From Immersiella caudata (taxonomy: Eukaryota > Ascomycota > Sordariomycetes > Sordariales > Lasiosphaeriaceae): DNA of 64,000 nucleotides. Shown in pieces: positions 59,583 through 64,000 of this stretch. The position numbers and the translations under genes are program-made. Every line of letters begins with the position of its first letter. Position 1 is the stretch's first letter. Below the pieces are notes generated by a model. The model did not search any database. It saw only the letters and a program-made list of their open reading frames with translations, and had not been told where the DNA came from. The DNA lies in NCBI GenBank assembly GCA_030512335.1, contig JAULSU010000007.1, positions 3,224,001 to 3,288,000 of the forward strand. The letters run 5' to 3'.

Positions 59583-60852
59583 TTACTCGCTTTGAGCTTT
59601 GACAACCGGCTTCTTCGAGAGCTTGCCAGCTTCCATGTCCGCAACTCCTGCAATGATGGCCTCCCATCCCTCCCCATTCACCAGATGATAATCTAGGGGC
59701 AAAAGCTGGCCGGTATTGATGTGTGCTTGAAAGACAGACACCATCTCAGCGACCTTTCTCGTGATATGCTCTTGCTCATCCCCAGAACGGCCGAGCATTC
59801 CCAGTTTCACACGGTAGAGGTTGATTGAGTCCGGCACCGTCATGTCCGACCTAGGTCCCATTAACGGCTGACCAATGTGCAGAAGGCGGGATCAAGCGAC
59901 TCACCAATCGTCCACTGTAGCGAAGTACTTGACAGGTTCCTTGGAAACGGTCTCGAGCGCTCTGACGGAAAGATCGAGGGATGCAACACTAGCGTCGACG
60001 ATGCGAGCGAACTTTCCACCGGTAATCCGCTCAATCTCTGCTAGCTGTTCCTCGATAGGAGCCCTGTTATTGAACGTGGCAGATGCGCCAGCTCTCAGGG
60101 CGAGCTGTGACAAGTCAGGAATCGCACTATCAAAGCTCGGGAAGCAAAGACCCTACCTCGTTCTTCGAAGGAGAACATGAAGAAAGCACTTTGTGCCCGG
60201 CAAGACTGGCGAGCTGGGCACAGTACCTGCCCACGCTGCCACTGCCACCCATCACGATTACCCAAGAGTCCTTCTGCGGCGCCTTGCTACCCGCAGCCGG
60301 GAGTTCCAGGCCCTGACCTTCAAGTAGCGCAAGACCGGCTGTCTACGACACTGTCAGAAACTCCATTCTCCGGTCTTTCGCCGTCATCAAACTCACCAAA
60401 AGTCCAGCCCCAACGGTGCAAGCCTCCTCCAGCCCAATATTCTCCCCCTTCTTGAACACCCAGTCCTCATTCACAAGGAACGTCTCCTGAAACGGAGAGA
60501 ACTCGCTGATTCCCACAGGGACGCATGTGAAGATGTAGCCCCCCTTCTGGATCTTCTCACAATCTGCTCCGGCTTCGAGAACCACGCCGGACACGTCGCT
60601 GCCGATGACCGCAGGCCAGGATGTGATCAGCATGCCGGTGTGGTGCATGAAGGGTTCGCTGTGGAGGTTGGATGTCAGCTATTGGCTGCGTAGGACAGGG
60701 TGGAGGGTAACTTAGGCTTACGAGGGATTGAGACCGACGTAGAGGGTCTTGACGAGTGCCTGTTTAGGGCCCGGTGTCGGGCGGAGAATGTTGTTGACGA
60801 CGGTGTAGGGCTCATTTGGGCCTGCGATGGTGATGCCTGTTTGAGTAGCCAT
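59583..60852 (-). CDS. Medium-chain dehydrogenase/reductase (zinc-ADH/enoyl-reductase-like), five exons
   Basis: Exons are 60852-60722, 60658-60397, 60342-60157, 60104-59905 and 59850-59583, giving 348 residues with frame kept at every junction. The start is MATQTGITIAGPNEPYTVVN. The MDR fold shows a GroES-like N-terminal half (PAVIGSDVSGVVLEAG, then DWVFKKGENIGLEEACTVG) and a Rossmann half with VIVMGGSGSVGRYCAQLA (glycines 163-169), ALRAGASATFNNR and ARIVDAS. Structural and catalytic zinc ligands of classical alcohol dehydrogenases are absent. This fits the zinc-free quinone-oxidoreductase or trans-acting enoyl-reductase type (ToxD-like) often found beside polyketide synthases in fungi. Its neighbours are a kinase and an FAD-linked oxidase on the same strand. 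No polyketide synthase is inside the window, so a biosynthetic role is only a possibility. Confidence 0.95.
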
Positions 60853-61381
60853 TGTTGCGTCTGTTGAGAGGATTGCTGTGTTTGTGATGCGGTGGGTGGC
60901 CAGTTGGATCCCCAATTCGAAGTTGTGAGGTTGCGGGGTACGTAGAAATAACCGTCTGCTGCAGCGGCCCGACCTCAGCAACAGCGGCTGCGGTGACGAA
61001 GCAAAGGGGTGCCTGGATATGCATGGTGTCGAAAGTCGTCAGTTCTCTTGCTATCTCCGTGAATAGGCTGTGGTGGGGTGTTCATCGTGGGGAAAACATT
61101 GGCTGCCACGGACGCGGGTCGGGGGAGATATCGTCCGCAGCTGACAAGATAGTGGCAACCGCGGGCTCGATCATGCAGGTTGTCGGGTGCCGTGCCTTCC
61201 TTCCGGGCGTCTAATTCACACACCGCCCCACAGAGCGACAGTGACACAAAGCTCCGACTACAATTCACGTGGATCAAAGAATAAAATTGGCATTGGTGAA
61301 AACCAGTAAGGTATCCCAAAACAAAACAGCTGGCGGAATACCCAATGGAAAAAGAAGTCCTCTCGAGCCACATGAATCAAC
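60853..61381. other. Upstream region of the reductase gene
   Basis: These 529 bp lie between the reductase start and the end of the FAD-linked oxidase gene. I see no gene and no clear TATA box. Confidence 0.45.
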
Positions 61382-62872
61382 CTACGGCTTCCACCCTCCA
61401 GTCCTGTCTCTGAACATGCCATCCGGGTCAACCTGGCTAGCTACAGCTCTTGCCAGAGCCGCATTCTGTGGCTTGAGCCTCGCAAAGTAGTCCTGCCGAT
61501 AGAAACCATAGCTCATCAGGATCGGGAGATACACATTGCTCGGCAACAGCCCCTCGCCCTGCCACTCGACGACCCTCTCCCGGATACCTGTGTACGTTGC
61601 CTCCATCGTATCCGCCATTCGTCCGTACTCACTCTGCGGGATGAAGCTGTAGTTCATCTCGATGATCAGCCGGTCGACATCGTCATCTGCATCAATGAGA
61701 TCCACCCCTTTCTCCCTCGCCGCCTGGGCAATCCGCTTCGGAAACGGCTGGTACGCAATCGACGCCACGATGCCCGGCACATCCAACACCGACCCCGACA
61801 CGTTCCTCCAGTGATCGTGAAACCCACCCATCACCGCATCCTGACTCCCCGCCCCCGGCAGCGGCACCGTCTCCGTTCCAATCATGACCACACTCCCCTT
61901 AATCACCACCCAGTTGCTCCACGCCAGCAAATCCGCATAGCTCCTCCTCCGCACTGTATTCACAATCGGCCCAATATCCGTAAAATTATCAAACGTTCCC
62001 GGCGGCACCTCCTCCCCATCATAGAACAGAAACAAAATCCAACTGTCCACCACATTCAAATTCGCCCTCTCCGCCGTCACAATCACTGCCGCCCGATCAT
62101 CCGTATTCCACTCCGTCCAATCCCTCACCGCTTTCAACATCCTCCTGTCCGTCTCCTCGCTCCTCACAAACGCCAAGTTCCCACCCACCACATCCCCCTG
62201 CCGATACCCCTGCACCACATACTCGGTCACCACCCCAAAGTTATTCCCGCCCCCCTTCAGCACCTTGAACAAATCCCCATTCGTCGACTCCGACGCTCTC
62301 ACCACCGTCCCATTTGCCAACACCACCTCAAACTCCAATATGCTCGACGCCGCCCACCCGTGCTGCGTCGACAGGTAACTCAACCCCCCTCCCACCGCCA
62401 ACCCGCCCACACCCGTGTGTCCAATCCTACCCCCTACAAACGTCCACCCGGTCCCATCCAACTTGGCCGCAACCTCATCGAGCCGGTTCCCCGGTCCCAG
62501 CGTGATCACCCCCGTGGCGGTATCCACGCTCACAGAATCCATCCTCTGCGTGGAAATAATTGGTCCGCCGGCAACGCTCGACCAGAAGTTATTGGGGTTG
62601 TGGCCGCCAGATTTGATGGCGAAGGATTCGTTGGAGGCGTGCAAGAGGGAGAGGACGGTGGAGACTTCGGAGGCGGAGGAGGGGAAGATGATGCAGGAGG
62701 GGAGGAGGGCGGCGCACGAGGTGGACCAGTAGTCGGCTTGTTCGAGGGTGTAGGAGGGGGTGAGGGGGAGGGAGACTTGGATGTGGGGAGGGAGGGTGGT
62801 GCAGGTTGAGGCGAGGGCTGGGGAGAGGAGGGATAAGAGGGAGAGGATGGAGGCAAGGTTAGGGGGGCGCAT
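61382..62872 (-). CDS. Secreted FAD-linked oxidase (PCMH-type, berberine-bridge-like)
   Basis: This is a single-exon gene of 496 residues. Residues 1-21 form a signal peptide (MRPPNLASILSLLSLLSPAL). The PCMH FAD-binding domain covers about 55-230. SGGHNPNNF carries H91, the usual site of covalent FAD attachment, and GVGGLAVGGGLSYLSTQHG is the pyrophosphate-binding loop region, followed by LEFEVVLANG and KGGGNNFGVVTEY. The C-terminal 40 residues keep the family pattern (YFARLKPQNAAL ... DPDGMF ... GGWK) without a full berberine-bridge tyrosine motif. Such enzymes oxidise sugars, alkaloids or secondary metabolites outside the cell and make hydrogen peroxide. A TATA box lies about 126 bp upstream. 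A long antisense frame over this gene (61811-62809) is a composition shadow. Confidence 0.95.
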   Translation of the reverse strand: MRPPNLASILSLLSLLSPALASTCTTLPPHIQVSLPLTPSYTLEQADYWSTSCAALLPSCIIFPSSASEVSTVLSLLHASNESFAIKSGGHNPNNFWSSVAGGPIISTQRMDSVSVDTATGVITLGPGNRLDEVAAKLDGTGWTFVGGRIGHTGVGGLAVGGGLSYLSTQHGWAASSILEFEVVLANGTVVRASESTNGDLFKVLKGGGNNFGVVTEYVVQGYRQGDVVGGNLAFVRSEETDRRMLKAVRDWTEWNTDDRAAVIVTAERANLNVVDSWILFLFYDGEEVPPGTFDNFTDIGPIVNTVRRRSYADLLAWSNWVVIKGSVVMIGTETVPLPGAGSQDAVMGGFHDHWRNVSGSVLDVPGIVASIAYQPFPKRIAQAAREKGVDLIDADDDVDRLIIEMNYSFIPQSEYGRMADTMEATYTGIRERVVEWQGEGLLPSNVYLPILMSYGFYRQDYFARLKPQNAALARAVASQVDPDGMFRDRTGGWKP

Positions 62873-64000
62873 GTTGAAAATGTTGATTGTTGGTGGGAAG
62901 TGAAAGGTGGTGGTATTGGTGAGTGTTAGTATCTGCTGTTTTGTCCCGGGGGTTGTCCAAGGAGGTTGACATTGATCAGCTGGGTCGACATCTCATCTTT
63001 ATATCCTCGACTTCCAGCTGACGAAGGAGTTATGCATCTCAGCAGACCCCCATCAACATCTCCATCAGTCCTGTCTCAAGGAAACCATTTCGTCATCTTG
63101 ACGACAACACACAGGAACAAGGTAGCGTATATCTCCTATTTCGAATCAATATTGGACGGTGGAGTCGCACCAGCGCAACACCCTCAGCCGCGAACCAAAT
63201 GAACTGCACCGTCCCTCAACCTCAAATACTCAACTTAGACATCGTCCAGTCCTCGTGATACGGTCCGCCCTGGCCCGTCTGTCAAAATCTGTCAAAAACG
63301 CGGAACGAGATGTAACCCGCCATCTTGCGTGTGGATTTCCCAATGCGGGGAATGATCAGCATGTGGGAGATCTCGAGTAAATTGCATCCATGTTCCCTGA
63401 CACGGCATGGCTGCAGGGACGTTGGGGGAAAACCGGTTCTGCATGCCATTCGCTTCCCCAACTTTTCCGGTTCAGATGGCTTCTTGGTAGGGAGGAACTT
63501 TTGCTCTCCTGCGTCATGCGTCGTGCCTGTAAATCAACCCTAAAAGAGACGCCAGATGTAGGTAGCGTTTCTTTTTCTATTTGTGACGATCGATCTGGGC
63601 GGTAGCGAATAAGGGATCGGCAGTGTAGCCCTGGCAGTCTCATGGGAGAAGCGACTGGAGTTTGGCATTCTTCCGCGGCAGTAGCCTAGGTATGTATGCC
63701 TTGCTAGGTAGTCCTCCAAATACGTTTTTGTATTTCAATTATCCCCCTTTTTGATCTGTCTTGGGGTTTCTGCTGGGGCGCGGGTGGCCAATTGATGCAC
63801 AGCGTTCCGTCGACTTATAGGCACACCGACACTGGGTGCATGTAAAAAGACAAAACTGAGGCTCTTGCGCAAAAATATCCTCAAGGAACGTGGTCACGGC
63901 ATCATCAAATGAATTCTTCTTTACAAAATATAATCTTTCAATTAAGGTACTCTGTACCAAAAAGGGGCTAACCCCTATTCTCCATCACTGGCAACGATTG
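62873..64000. other. Upstream region of the FAD-linked oxidase and window edge
   Basis: No gene is supported in these 1.1 kb. The final 350 bp are distinctly A/T-richer. A 73-codon minus-strand frame there (63739-63960) has a Cys-containing stretch (CTQCRC) but no family match. Confidence 0.45.
62998..63003 (-). promoter_or_regulatory. TATA box of the FAD-linked oxidase gene
   Basis: On the minus strand the sequence reads GGATATAAAGATG, with TATAAA about 126 bp upstream of the ATG. This is nearly the same spacing as for the deacetylase gene, another secreted-protein gene. Confidence 0.55.

Noticed and set aside
61811..62809. Plus-strand 332-codon frame rich in His, Arg and Pro
   Set aside because: Antisense shadow of the FAD-linked oxidase gene; no independent signal.
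63739..63960. 73-codon minus-strand frame near the window end with CTQCRC
   Set aside because: A/T-rich, no ATG at its head, no family match; may be chance.

Overview
The window is nuclear DNA of a filamentous ascomycete, most likely a Sordariomycete; I cannot name the species. Three things point there. The introns are short (about 50-220 nt) with GTRAGT-type donors and CTAAC-like branch points. The gene families include a HET-domain protein, a DAL81/TamA-type zinc-cluster factor, an FWD-1-like F-box/WD40 protein, CDC24, a DUF6604-like protein and a secreted M28 aminopeptidase. GC content is moderately high throughout. I see no tRNA, rRNA, CRISPR array or intact transposon.

Layout. From 1 to 12 kb: the 3' part of a transcription factor (+), a secreted aminopeptidase (-), a HET-domain protein (+), a spliced hypothetical gene (+), a SET-domain methyltransferase (+), a class I SAM methyltransferase (+) and a secreted polysaccharide deacetylase (-). 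From 12.6 to 15.6 kb lies a decayed DUF6604-like gene (-) with several frame changes, two in-frame stops and an (AT)12 microsatellite inside former coding sequence. From about 15.6 to 37.7 kb the window is nearly empty of recognisable genes although it is not AT-rich. The one clear gene there is a 73-residue Cys-rich protein at 27.7-28.2 kb that includes a 17-nt microexon. From 37.7 to 63 kb gene density is normal: NmrA-like (-), VPS60/CHMP5 (+), FWD-1-like (-), CDC24 RhoGEF (+), mitoribosomal mS37/Mrp10 (-, two exons), a 1293-residue disordered nuclear-type protein (+), a protein kinase with a damaged WD40-like tail (-), a medium-chain reductase (-) and a secreted FAD-linked oxidase (-).

How the genes relate. 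Most housekeeping genes (VPS60, FWD-1, CDC24, mS37) sit in divergent or convergent pairs with no sign of functional grouping. The 56.7-62.9 kb block (kinase, reductase, FAD-linked oxidase, all on the minus strand) is the only stretch that could be the edge of a metabolic cluster continuing past the window end. Gene models spliced here were built by hand, with reading-frame continuity and consensus splice sites checked at each junction.
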